DNA from: Candidatus Dormiibacterota bacterium
GTDB taxonomy: Bacteria > Chloroflexota > Dormibacteria > UBA8260
Direction: 5' to 3'
Length of the DNA stretch: 8,428 nt
Assembly: GCA_955652455.1 (NCBI GenBank)
Contig: CATPBU010000045.1
Coordinates: 1-8,428, forward strand
Positions 1 to 7,314 of the stretch are shown piece after piece; the first letter of the stretch is position 1, and each line of letters begins with the position of its first letter. A model generated the notes under the pieces. It did not search any database. It was not told the DNA's origin and saw only the letters and a list, made by a program, of their open reading frames with translations. A program made the position numbers and the translations under genes.

Positions 1-276
<276 letters not shown>

Positions 277-370
277 CCGATGACGCTATCAGACGGCCTC
301 CATCCCTCCGCGGTGAGGTGTCCCCAAACAAACGATCGCGTGTGACAGTTGCAGCAAACCCGACCGCACT

Positions 371-375
371 GGAGG
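371..375 (+). promoter_or_regulatory. Shine-Dalgarno site GGAGG
   Basis: GGAGG lies 6 bases before the ATG at 382. It selects that ATG over the upstream in-frame ATG at 349, which would add 11 residues (MQQTRPHWRPT) and has no such site. Confidence 0.7.
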
Positions 376-381
376 CCGACG

Positions 382-858
382 ATGACCGAAACCGCAGGCG
401 CCACCCCAGGCGCGCACCGAGAGATCTTTCACCACGTTCCCCATCCGCGCATTCGCCAGCGTCAGCACCAGAGACCGCCCAAGACGACCGACGAGCGCCT
501 CGGGTTCAACGGGAAGGTCGGCGTCCTCATCACCACCGTGGTGGGCACGATGTGGGCCGCGTACCTGTTCACCATCCTCGCGCTCATCAGCCTGCCCGGA
601 GCCATCTCGAGCGGGAACACGGTGATCATCGTCGGCTGGATTGCGCAGACGTTCCTGCAGTTGGTCCTGCTGCCGATCATCATCGTCGGTCAGAACGTGC
701 AGTCCGCGGCCGCAGACAAGCGGTCGGAGCAGACCTACAGCGACGCGGAGGCAATCCTCGCCGAATGCCTGCAGCTTCAGGCCCACCTCCAAGCCCAGGA
801 CATGATGCTCGATACCCTGGTCACCCGTCTGGAGAAGGTTGCGCCCCAAGGAGCGTGA
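382..858 (+). CDS. Small two-helix membrane protein, DUF1003-like
   Basis: This is a 158-residue protein. A basic, His-rich N-terminal tail (residues 1-40; five His between 12 and 30) leads to two hydrophobic helices, at about residues 46-72 and 80-103. They are joined by a short loop (PGAISSGN) and followed by GQNVQSAAADKRSEQTYSDA and an amphipathic, probably coiled-coil C-terminal helix (residues 112-155). Two helices followed by a Q-N-x-Q segment and a D-x-R-x-E helix resemble the DUF1003 family, a group of integral membrane proteins of unknown function; this is recognition by eye, not a search result. Both ends should be cytoplasmic given the positive charges flanking the helices. The start at 382 is chosen because of the GGAGG site. 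It lies 108 bp upstream of the GGDEF-EAL gene on the same strand, so co-transcription is possible. No function can be assigned. Confidence 0.75.
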   Translation: MTETAGATPGAHREIFHHVPHPRIRQRQHQRPPKTTDERLGFNGKVGVLITTVVGTMWAAYLFTILALISLPGAISSGNTVIIVGWIAQTFLQLVLLPIIIVGQNVQSAAADKRSEQTYSDAEAILAECLQLQAHLQAQDMMLDTLVTRLEKVAPQGA

Positions 859-966
859 GCCCGGGCCGCCAAGCCCTGCCGGACAGGCATCACGTGTCGG
901 CGATCCTTTTCTGTCTTGTCCTGAGGCCGTGACTTCAGTTCAACTTGCTGTGCCTAAGCTGCTGAC

Positions 967-3294
967 GTGTCTTCCCCGCCTCCACACGTTCACCGTCAGA
1001 CCGTGGCCAGGCGGCTCGATCGCGTGCCCGCCGTCGTACGCGTGTTGTACGGGCTGCTCGGTCTTCTTCTGGTCAGCTATCTCGCCTGGCTGATCTTCAG
1101 GGGTCCTGAACAGTCCTCTGATCTCGTTGACGGCTGGCTGGTCTCGGCCGGCGAGGTCGTGGTCGGGCTGCTGTGCCTCGCCCGGGCGATCGGGCCCCGC
1201 CGCGGTCGCGCAGTTCCACTCCTGCTCGGAGCCGGGGTGCTGGCGTGGGCCATTGGCGACGTGTTGCTGACGATCGAGTCCGCCGGCGGGGCGACCGCGC
1301 CGACGCCCTCCCTGGCCGACGCGTTCTACTTGGGCTTCTATCCACTCGTCTATGTCGCAGTGGGAGTGTTGGTACACAAGGGCGCCGGCAGGCTGTCAGC
1401 AGCCAGCTGGCTCGACGGCGCGGTGGCCGGGCTCGGTGCTTCCGCGGTGGCCGCTACCTTCGCCTTCATCGGCATCCTGCAGACGGTTGGTGGTGATGGG
1501 GTCGCGGTGGCGACGCAGCTCGCGTATCCGATCGGCGATGTGCTCCTCCTAGCCCTGATCGTCGGGGGGACGGCGCTTCTTCCCGGCCGGCGCCACGGGG
1601 CGTGGTGGCTGCTGGCTGCGGCGTGCGCGCTGAATGCGGTCGGTGACACCTTCAACCTGTTCGAATCGGGGGCTGGACATTCGAAGCTGGGCACGGTCTT
1701 CAATGGAATCGCCTGGCCTACGGCCATCCTGCTGATCTCCATCTCGGTCTGGCTGCGGCCGGGTCGCACCAACCCGTTGGCTGTGCAGCGCGCCGGCGGG
1801 TTCCTGCTGCCCGGGCTGGGTGCCGTCGCGGGTCTGACAATCCTGTTCGTCGGCACGATGCACAGCATCGACACGCTGGCCCTCGGACTGGCGGTCGCCA
1901 CGCTCGCCACGGTCGGGCTGCGGCTGGCGCTGTCGGTTCGCCGGCTGCGCGCCCTGACCGAGGAGCGACACCGCCAAGCAATGACCGACGAGCTGACGGG
2001 CCTGGGTAACCGCAGACAGCTGTTCTACCTCCTCGACTCCTTCTTCGCCGACGACGCGGACCCGCGTACCGTTCCGCGGCACCTGGCCTTCCTGTTCATC
2101 GACCTCGACCATTTCAAGGAGATCAACGACTCCTTCGGTCATTCGGCGGGCGACGACGTGCTTCGGCAGCTCGGACCCCGGCTGGCGAGCTCACTCCGGT
2201 CCACCGACATCCTGGTCCGAGTTGGAGGTGACGAGTTCGGCGTCCTCATCATGGATGCCACGCCGCGATACGCCTCGAGTGTCGCCGAGCGGCTGATGGC
2301 GCGGCTGGAGGAACCCTTCGTGCTCGACTCGGTAACCGTCGGCATCAGTGCCAGCATCGGTATCGCCACAGCTCCGACCGACGCCAGCGAGAGCGCCGGC
2401 CTCCTCCGCTGCGCCGACCTCGCCATGTACCGCGCCAAGCTGGGGGTTTCGCCGTTCGAGATCTACCAGCACGCCATCGACGACAGCGGCAACCGCCTGC
2501 GCCTCGTCGAGGAACTCCGTGCCGCAGTCGACGACGGCGCGTTCGTGTTGCACTATCAGCCTCAGCTCGACCTGCGCACCGGGGAGATCTCAGCAGTTGA
2601 AGCGCTGGTCCGGTGGCCGCATGCCAGGCTTGGCCTGGTCCCCCCGCTCGACTTCCTTCCGCTCGCCGAAGAAGCCGGGCTCATGCAACCTCTGACCGCG
2701 CTGATCTTCGAAGGCGCTCTCTCGCAGTGCGCGCGCTGGCGTGCCCATGGTTCGAGCCTCACGGTCGCCGTGAATGTCTCGACGACCAACCTTGCCGACC
2801 CGGGATTCGTCGACTCGGTGCGCGACGCTCTGGCGCGTCACCACCTGCCGGCTTCGGCGTTGATCATCGAGATCACCGAGACAACCATCATCAGTGACTT
2901 CGGACGTTGCAAGCTGGTCATCGCGCAGCTCCGTGGCCTCGGTGTCGGCGTGTCCATCGACGACTTCGGCGCCGGGTTCACCTCGTTGGCGTACCTCGGC
3001 AGTCTTGCGGTCAGCGAGCTCAAGCTCGATAGGAGGTTCATCACCGACCTGGCTGTCAATGACGGGCAACGTGATCTTGCACTGGTTCGCGCAACCGTCG
3101 AGCTCGGTCATGCGCTGGGTCTGCGTGTCGTGGCTGAAGGCATCGAGGATGCGGTGACCCTCGAGAGGCTGACGAGCGTGGGGTGCGACCTCGCCCAGGG
3201 GTATTTCATCTGCCGGCCAATGCCCGCAACCGAGGTTGACCTGAGTCCATGGTCCGAATCGCCGAAGCCCGTGGCGGTGCGGCGCGCCTCCTGA
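967..3294 (+). CDS. Membrane-bound GGDEF-EAL protein (putative diguanylate cyclase/c-di-GMP phosphodiesterase)
   Basis: This 775-residue protein is predicted to make and/or break cyclic-di-GMP at the inner membrane. Residues 23-324 form about ten hydrophobic helices. A short coiled-coil linker (325-337, RRLRALTEERHRQ) leads to the GGDEF domain (about 338-500), which starts with MTDELTGLGNRR. The signature GGDEF is intact at 420-424, and an inhibitory RxxD site (RSTD) ends five residues before it, as in feedback-inhibited cyclases. The EAL domain (about 510-765) keeps the residues expected for metal binding and catalysis: Glu545 in EAL, Asn603, Glu635 in ITE, Asp665-Asp666 in DDFGAG, Lys686, Glu724 in AEG and Gln744 in QGY. 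Both domains therefore look active, although in many such hybrids one activity dominates. The membrane part has an internal repeat and may sense a signal. The GTG start at 967 is the longest option; GTG at 1003 is possible, and neither has a clear Shine-Dalgarno site. It converges with the MFS gene. Confidence 0.95.
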   Translation: MSSPPPHVHRQTVARRLDRVPAVVRVLYGLLGLLLVSYLAWLIFRGPEQSSDLVDGWLVSAGEVVVGLLCLARAIGPRRGRAVPLLLGAGVLAWAIGDVLLTIESAGGATAPTPSLADAFYLGFYPLVYVAVGVLVHKGAGRLSAASWLDGAVAGLGASAVAATFAFIGILQTVGGDGVAVATQLAYPIGDVLLLALIVGGTALLPGRRHGAWWLLAAACALNAVGDTFNLFESGAGHSKLGTVFNGIAWPTAILLISISVWLRPGRTNPLAVQRAGGFLLPGLGAVAGLTILFVGTMHSIDTLALGLAVATLATVGLRLALSVRRLRALTEERHRQAMTDELTGLGNRRQLFYLLDSFFADDADPRTVPRHLAFLFIDLDHFKEINDSFGHSAGDDVLRQLGPRLASSLRSTDILVRVGGDEFGVLIMDATPRYASSVAERLMARLEEPFVLDSVTVGISASIGIATAPTDASESAGLLRCADLAMYRAKLGVSPFEIYQHAIDDSGNRLRLVEELRAAVDDGAFVLHYQPQLDLRTGEISAVEALVRWPHARLGLVPPLDFLPLAEEAGLMQPLTALIFEGALSQCARWRAHGSSLTVAVNVSTTNLADPGFVDSVRDALARHHLPASALIIEITETTIISDFGRCKLVIAQLRGLGVGVSIDDFGAGFTSLAYLGSLAVSELKLDRRFITDLAVNDGQRDLALVRATVELGHALGLRVVAEGIEDAVTLERLTSVGCDLAQGYFICRPMPATEVDLSPWSESPKPVAVRRAS

Positions 3295-3311
3295 CGGGCC
3301 CGCCTCGTCCC

Positions 3312-4970
3312 TTACACCGCAGCCGCCTCTCGTTCAGCGGGCTGGTCGGTCGTCTGCGCGGCGACCGCACGAGCAGTGGGCGTGGCACGGGCCACGAGGC
3401 TCGCGACGGCCGCAACCAACACGACACCGACGCCGATGAGCAGCGTGGGGCGCATCGCTCCGGCAAAAGCATTGGTGAAGACGTCGTGTGCGATGCGCAT
3501 CACCTGCGCCGCCACCGACTCGGGGAGTTGGGACAGCCCCGAGAGGTTGGCACCGCTCTGCCCTGCCCCAATCGCCAGGCCGGCGCTGCCGGCATGGCTG
3601 AAGCCGTCGATGAACGGCGCCTGAGCCCGCGCAGGCAGCGCGCCGGCGCGCGCGACGGCCTCGCCGCGCAGGTTGGTTGCCAGCTGCGTCTGGAGTACGG
3701 CACCGACGACGGCGCCGGCCAGCACTGCGCCGAGCTCCTGAATGGTGTTGAGCACCCCCGACGCGACGCCGGCGTGCTCCGGCCTGAGGTCGCGCGTGGC
3801 CAGTGAGTACACCGGCCCCCAGATGAACGCCATCCCCGCGCCGGCGAGGATCAGGCCGGGGAGGAAGCTCCAGCGTCCCGAGTCGGCGTGCACACTCAAT
3901 GCGATGTAAGCGGTGCCGGCCGCGAGCGCGACCAGGCCGGGAATGAGCAGGTACTTGGCGCTCACCTTGGTCATCAGCGCGTTGGCCACGCCGGACAACA
4001 GGATCATCGTCAGCGGTTGTGCGGCGATGGTGATGCCAGCGTCGACGGCGGAGAGGCCGAGCACCGACTGGAGGTAGATGGTGAGCGGCAGGTAGAAGCT
4101 GACGATCGAGAAGCCCATCGCCGAGAGCACGAAGGTCATCAGCGCGAAGTTGCGGTCGCGGAACACGGCAAAGGGCAGCAGCGGCTCACGGTCCTGGCGC
4201 AGTGACTGGTGGACAAAGAAAGCGGCGAGCACCACGACGCCGGCGCCGATCACCATCGGGATGGAGATGAAGCCGGTGATGGTGCCCCATTGGAACCGCT
4301 GCCCCTCGATCAACCCGTAGACGACGCCGAGCAGCCCGGCGGTGGCCAGCCCAACGCCAACGAAGTCGAGCCGGTGCCGCCTACCGGGGCGGATGTCGGG
4401 TACGAACAGAAAGGCCGCGGCAATGATCACGACACCGACCGGCAGGTTGACGAGGAAGATCGACTGCCAGCCGAACTGGGTCACCAGGAAGCCGCCGAGG
4501 GTGGGCCCGGCGAGCACGGCAAGCCCGGCAAGGATGCCGAAGATGGCGAAGACCGCGGCGCGCCTCTCGAGTGGAAAGATGCTGAGCAGAATCGGGAGCC
4601 CCTGGGGTGCGAGGATCGCCGCCCCGAGGCCCTGCAATGCGCGCGAGAAGATCAACTGCGTCGGACTCCCGGCCAGTGCGCTCAGCAACGACGCGATGGT
4701 GAAGACCGCGGTGCCGATCATGAAGAGTCGCCGCGGTCCGACGATGTCACCGAGACGCCCCGAGGTGATCAGCAGGACGGCGTACACCAGGCTGTAAGCG
4801 TTGAGCACCCAGAGGATGTCGTCGAGACCGGCATTGATGCCGTCGCTGATCCGCGGGATGGCGACGTTGACGATGGTCAGGTCGAGAAGGGTCATGAACA
4901 GGCCGAGCGACAGCACGACCAGCGCCGCGATCGGTCGAACCGGCCTCTGTGTGTTGCGAGTCTCAGCCAT
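3312..4970 (-). CDS. MFS exporter, DHA2 family (EmrB/QacA type, 14 helices)
   Basis: This 552-residue protein is a proton-driven drug or metabolite exporter of the DHA2 group by its motifs. It carries LDLTIVNVAIP in helix 1 (residues 29-39, motif D1), GRLGDIVGPRR between helices 2 and 3 (71-81, motif A), RALQGLGAAILAPQ (110-123, motif B) and the antiporter motif C ending in AGPTLGG (about 145-160). The length and helix count fit 14-helix transporters. A long polar loop near residues 430-500, before the last helix, is usual in this group. The substrate cannot be read from the sequence. The ATG at 4968-4970 lies inside the end of the padR gene (8-bp overlap, ATGGCTGA), with AGGGAG 6 bases upstream (4977-4982), so the two genes are probably translationally coupled and share the padR promoter. 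The PadR protein is the likely repressor, as in other PadR-exporter pairs such as LmrR/LmrCD. It ends 17 bp from the convergent GGDEF-EAL gene. Confidence 0.94.
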   Translation of the reverse strand: MAETRNTQRPVRPIAALVVLSLGLFMTLLDLTIVNVAIPRISDGINAGLDDILWVLNAYSLVYAVLLITSGRLGDIVGPRRLFMIGTAVFTIASLLSALAGSPTQLIFSRALQGLGAAILAPQGLPILLSIFPLERRAAVFAIFGILAGLAVLAGPTLGGFLVTQFGWQSIFLVNLPVGVVIIAAAFLFVPDIRPGRRHRLDFVGVGLATAGLLGVVYGLIEGQRFQWGTITGFISIPMVIGAGVVVLAAFFVHQSLRQDREPLLPFAVFRDRNFALMTFVLSAMGFSIVSFYLPLTIYLQSVLGLSAVDAGITIAAQPLTMILLSGVANALMTKVSAKYLLIPGLVALAAGTAYIALSVHADSGRWSFLPGLILAGAGMAFIWGPVYSLATRDLRPEHAGVASGVLNTIQELGAVLAGAVVGAVLQTQLATNLRGEAVARAGALPARAQAPFIDGFSHAGSAGLAIGAGQSGANLSGLSQLPESVAAQVMRIAHDVFTNAFAGAMRPTLLIGVGVVLVAAVASLVARATPTARAVAAQTTDQPAEREAAAV

Positions 4971-5664
4971 GGTCTTCTCCCTCTGGTCGTGCCGATTTGC
5001 GTCGCTGCCGCTGCTCGATCGCGCGCGATATCTCTGGTGGAATGACGTAGTCGTCCTGGTCGGCGTCGCTGGTCAAGCTGTACAGCGTCTCGATCTCGGC
5101 GTCGCTCCACAGCCTGCCGGTGGCGATGTCATCGATGATCCCGCGCAGCCAGGTCAGCTCCGCTCGACGCAGGGCTTGGACATACTCGCCCTCGATGAGC
5201 ACGATTCGCGGCAGCGACGACAGCCCTTCGACGACCTTGTCGTTGGCCGCGATCTGCGACTCGACGCGCCCCGCGCGCATCTTGAGCAGGTCGAGCGTCT
5301 GCTGGCGGCCGACGCCGACAACAAAGGCCAGCGCAGCGCCGAACTTCGGGTATTCGCCGGTCGGCTCCGAGAGCAGGTCCGCCATCCACATCTGGAGCTC
5401 GTCGCGACCGGCCTGGGTGATCGTGTACACGGTGCGCTCGGGTCGGCGCCCCTCGCGCGTGGTGGCGCTCGCCTCGATGAGACCCGCTCGCTCGAGCCGC
5501 TCCATGGCGTCGTAGATCGAGGCGCCGGCCATCTTGACGACGCTTTCGATGCCCCGTTCGCGGACCAGGACGCGGAGCGCGTACGGGTGCCGCGGACGCT
5601 CACAAAGTAGGTTGAGCACCACCAGCGAGGCGGGGGAGCGGGTGAAGCGAGGTGTGATAGGCAT
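4963..5664 (-). CDS. PadR-family transcriptional regulator
   Basis: This 233-residue protein has an N-terminal winged helix (about residues 12-90) with typical PadR wording: LCERPRHPYAL, then ASIYDAMERLERAGLIE for the recognition helix, then RTVYTITQAGRDELQMWM for the wing and the next helix. A long helical C-terminal domain (about 95-200) of the Vir_C/PF10400 type would mediate dimerisation. PadR proteins usually repress an adjacent exporter and lose DNA binding when a hydrophobic ligand binds. The gene directly precedes and overlaps an MFS exporter gene, which supports that role here; the ligand is unknown. The ATG at 5662-5664 is the only good start. There is no Shine-Dalgarno site, and the predicted transcription start is only about 10 bases upstream, so the leader is very short. 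A 16-bp palindrome over the -10 region is the likely operator, implying autoregulation. Confidence 0.93.
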   Translation of the reverse strand: MPITPRFTRSPASLVVLNLLCERPRHPYALRVLVRERGIESVVKMAGASIYDAMERLERAGLIEASATTREGRRPERTVYTITQAGRDELQMWMADLLSEPTGEYPKFGAALAFVVGVGRQQTLDLLKMRAGRVESQIAANDKVVEGLSSLPRIVLIEGEYVQALRRAELTWLRGIIDDIATGRLWSDAEIETLYSLTSDADQDDYVIPPEISRAIEQRQRRKSARPEGEDHG

Positions 5665-5668
5665 CGAT

Positions 5669-5684
5669 TAGTCGGCGCCGACTA
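5669..5684. promoter_or_regulatory. Perfect 16-bp palindrome, candidate PadR operator
   Basis: TAGTCGGCGCCGACTA reads identically on both strands. It covers four bases of the predicted -10 box and the expected transcription start of padR, so a bound dimer would block initiation. PadR-family regulators bind inverted repeats in their own promoters. That this particular site is bound by the adjacent PadR is inference from its position. Confidence 0.65.
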
Positions 5685-5710
5685 TAGGACGTCCGATTAT
5701 TCGATGTCAA
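5681..5710 (-). promoter_or_regulatory. Predicted sigma-70-type promoter of padR-MFS operon
   Basis: Reading the minus strand, TTGACA (5710-5705) is separated by 18 bases from TATAGT (5686-5681). Both hexamers are at or near consensus, which is unusual in GC-rich DNA. The expected transcription start is near 5674, about 10 bases before the padR ATG. This stretch is visibly more AT-rich than its surroundings. Confidence 0.75.
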
Positions 5711-5790
5711 GAAATCCCTCAAGCCGACTCCTGCCCTCGTGCTGGTGGCGGACGTATGAGAAGTGAACCTCCCCTGCCGCGGCCTGCGGA

Positions 5791-6588
5791 TCAGGGCACG
5801 GTCGAGGCGCTGTCGGCGGCGACGGCTTGGAGCTTCGCCGCCTCGTCGCCCGACAGGTCACCGTGGTAGCTCAGTCCCACCGGGCTCTGCCCAAAGACGC
5901 TCGCGTAGAAGACACAGGCTGCGAGATAGGTCCCCTTCGTCGTCGGGTGACTGCCATCGGCCTGCCACAGGGCCGGGTCTGCCTCCCGCGCGACCACGAC
6001 GGCCCAGGCATCGCCGACAGGCGCCACGGTGGCCTGCTGCTCGGCGGCAATGCCGCGGTAGCCGACATCGATCGCAGCCTGCATGGCTGCATAGGTCGAC
6101 AACCCATACTCCGGCCAGCCGTCTCGATGGGCAAAAGTTACGTAGTACACGGGCCGCGCCCCGGCGGCACGAACCAGAGCAACCAGCTGGCGGGCAGCCG
6201 GATACATCTCAGTCTGTCGAGCGTAGTCAGACGCCGGCTGCTCGCTCTGGTCCTGGAGAACAACGATGTTCCACCTGCTGGAGCCCAGCGTGGCCGTCGT
6301 CTCGGGGGCCGAGACGTGATCGGCGAGAGTTGCGCCTCCAGGGTCCAGCGCGCCGGTGTCGACGTGGTGGCCTCCCGACCAAGCCAGGGTCGCGAACATC
6401 GTGGGCAGATCGTTGACGGCGGTGTAGCTGTTGCCGACGAAGAGAATTCGCGTACATGTCGCGCCGCTTGGCAACGACGCGCAGCCTGGGTTGGTTGGTG
6501 TTCGCGTCACGTACAAGCCGCCGAGCACGACGGCAACGGGCATCGCAACCGCTACAAGAGCCGTGCCAAGCCGCGTGCGCCCGCTCAT
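5791..6588 (-). CDS. Membrane-anchored or secreted SGNH-hydrolase-like protein (DUF4886-like)
   Basis: This 265-residue protein has a hydrophobic segment at residues 8-27 after MSGRTR, which would be a signal anchor or uncleaved signal peptide; no lipobox is seen. The mature part contains ILFVGNSYTAVNDLP with the candidate nucleophile Ser54 (block I of SGNH/GDSL hydrolases), a Gly-rich block PGGATL (83-88), VVLQDQSEQP (109-118) and the distal DGSHPTTKGTYLAA with Asp211 and His214 (block V). This arrangement, with LQDQS where classic SGNH enzymes carry GxND, fits the DUF4886-like branch. The substrate is probably an ester, perhaps on a carbohydrate, but this is unproven. Cys36 and Cys45 could form a disulfide, consistent with an extracellular location. 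The start is either the ATG at 6586-6588 or the GTG one codon upstream (6591); neither has a good ribosome site. It is unlinked to neighbours by overlap: 126 bp separate it from padR and 209 bp from ssb. Confidence 0.85.
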   Translation of the reverse strand: MSGRTRLGTALVAVAMPVAVVLGGLYVTRTPTNPGCASLPSGATCTRILFVGNSYTAVNDLPTMFATLAWSGGHHVDTGALDPGGATLADHVSAPETTATLGSSRWNIVVLQDQSEQPASDYARQTEMYPAARQLVALVRAAGARPVYYVTFAHRDGWPEYGLSTYAAMQAAIDVGYRGIAAEQQATVAPVGDAWAVVVAREADPALWQADGSHPTTKGTYLAACVFYASVFGQSPVGLSYHGDLSGDEAAKLQAVAADSASTVP

Positions 6589-6797
6589 CACGGCAGCCTA
6601 TGCCCGAACTGTCGAACCTACCCGGATCGCTGTGAGCCACGTTCAGCACCGTTGCCAAACCGGCACGGAAACCTCGCTTCAGGATCGAGTGAGGCGGTCA
6701 TCGTACGGGCGGATGGCTGGCTCGTCACGCTCACTCCGTGTGCAGCACCGTCGCGACGGCGGTGCGGGCGGCTGACCGGGCCCGGCGCGCCGATCAG
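6589..6797. other. Intergenic stretch between ssb and the SGNH gene
   Basis: This stretch of 209 bp has no convincing gene. It contains a perfect 12-bp palindrome (CCGTCGCGACGG, 6748-6759) flanked by CA and CGGTG, which extends to a CACCG/CGGTG stem. It lies about 40 bases after the ssb stop but has no T-run, so it is not a typical intrinsic terminator. The promoter of the SGNH gene should lie in the right-to-left end of this stretch; no clear -35/-10 pair is seen. Confidence 0.4.
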
Positions 6798-7271
6798 TCA
6801 GCTGGGCGCGGCCACCGGCAGCCGGCGTCGCGACTTGGCGCCCTCGCCGGCGCCGTTGGCACCAGACGTATCCGCGGCATCGACCCCGTATGTGGCTGGC
6901 TGCTGCTCGTCGCCCTTCCCTCCGTGCGAACCATCCTCGGTGTGCGGGCGGTCGAGCAGCTTCATCGTCTCGGCGACGATCTCCGTGGTGTGCCGTCGCA
7001 GGCCGTCGCTGCCGTCGTACTCACGCGTGCGCAGCCGCCCCTCGATGTACACGCGTCGCCCCTTGACGCAGTAGCTGGCGCAGATCTCGGCCAGCTTGCC
7101 GAACGCGACCACACTGTGGAACTCCGCGTGCTCCTGCCGGTTGCCCTCCGCGTCGCGCCACACCGAGTTGGTGGCGATCCGCATGCGCGTCAGCGTTGTG
7201 TTCGGTCCGGTTGTTGGCTCTGCGTCCCTGGTGAGATTGCCCACAAGGATGACTCGGTTGATCATTGCCAT
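6798..7271 (-). CDS. ssb: Single-stranded-DNA-binding protein, element-type, lacking the acidic tip
   Basis: This 157-residue protein has an N-terminal OB fold (about residues 3-107) that opens with MINRVILVGNLTRDAEP and includes Trp38, the AEFHSVVAFGKLAE strand and VKGRRVYIEGRLRTREY. These are standard for bacterial SSB. Residue 51 is Phe where many SSBs carry a Trp (as in EWH). The tail (108-157) is Gly/Ala-rich and ends in a basic RRRLPVAAPS rather than the DDDIPF-type tip that recruits partner proteins. Reading the other two frames past the stop does not restore such a tip, so a late frameshift is not the explanation. It lies 43 bp downstream of the TrbL-like gene on the same strand and is probably co-transcribed with it, suggesting a role with transferred single-stranded DNA. 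The housekeeping ssb of actinobacteria is normally between rpsF and rpsR; this is not that locus. The ATG at 7265 (MINRV) is an alternative start. Confidence 0.92.
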   Translation of the reverse strand: MAMINRVILVGNLTRDAEPTTGPNTTLTRMRIATNSVWRDAEGNRQEHAEFHSVVAFGKLAEICASYCVKGRRVYIEGRLRTREYDGSDGLRRHTTEIVAETMKLLDRPHTEDGSHGGKGDEQQPATYGVDAADTSGANGAGEGAKSRRRLPVAAPS

Positions 7272-7275
7272 GGTG

Positions 7276-7280
7276 CCTCC
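7276..7280 (-). promoter_or_regulatory. Shine-Dalgarno site GGAGG of ssb
   Basis: On the minus strand GGAGG stands 4 bases before the ATG at 7271 and 10 bases before the next in-frame ATG at 7265, so it does not decide sharply between the two starts. Confidence 0.6.
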
Positions 7281-7314
7281 ATCGGTTTGGTTGGGACAGG
7301 TTTCTCGTCGGTCA

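Noticed and set aside
289..849. Open frame of 186 codons on the minus strand opposite the DUF1003-like gene
   Set aside because: It lacks hydrophobic or domain-like character and overlaps a plus-strand gene that has a good ribosome site and two clear membrane helices.
3295..3311. Bidirectional terminator between the convergent GGDEF-EAL and MFS genes
   Set aside because: Only an 8-bp loopless palindrome (CGGGCCCG) is present and no U-tract on either strand. Termination here is not evident from the sequence.
4209..5045. Open frame of 278 codons on the plus strand opposite the exporter gene
   Set aside because: The translation is highly charged and repetitive in composition (runs of E, D, G, Q, R), as expected from the antisense of a GC-rich membrane-protein gene. 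The minus-strand MFS reading has all family motifs.
6604..6630. GGTTCGAC-like string on the minus strand, reminiscent of a tRNA T-arm and hence of an attachment site
   Set aside because: The flanking bases do not form the 5-bp T stem and no acceptor or anticodon arm can be found, so it is not a tRNA end.
6618..6728. Short GTG-initiated frame (36 codons) between ssb and the SGNH gene
   Set aside because: There is no family resemblance and no good ribosome site, and the composition is like the surrounding non-coding DNA.
6748..6759. Palindrome CCGTCGCGACGG as an ssb terminator
   Set aside because: It has no loop of usual size and no T-run after it. Such short palindromes are common in GC-rich DNA.
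5827..7074. Open frame of 415 codons on the plus strand spanning the SGNH gene and part of ssb
   Set aside because: It crosses two well-recognised minus-strand genes and the gap between them, has an Arg/Pro/Ser-rich composition and matches no family. It is a GC-driven shadow.
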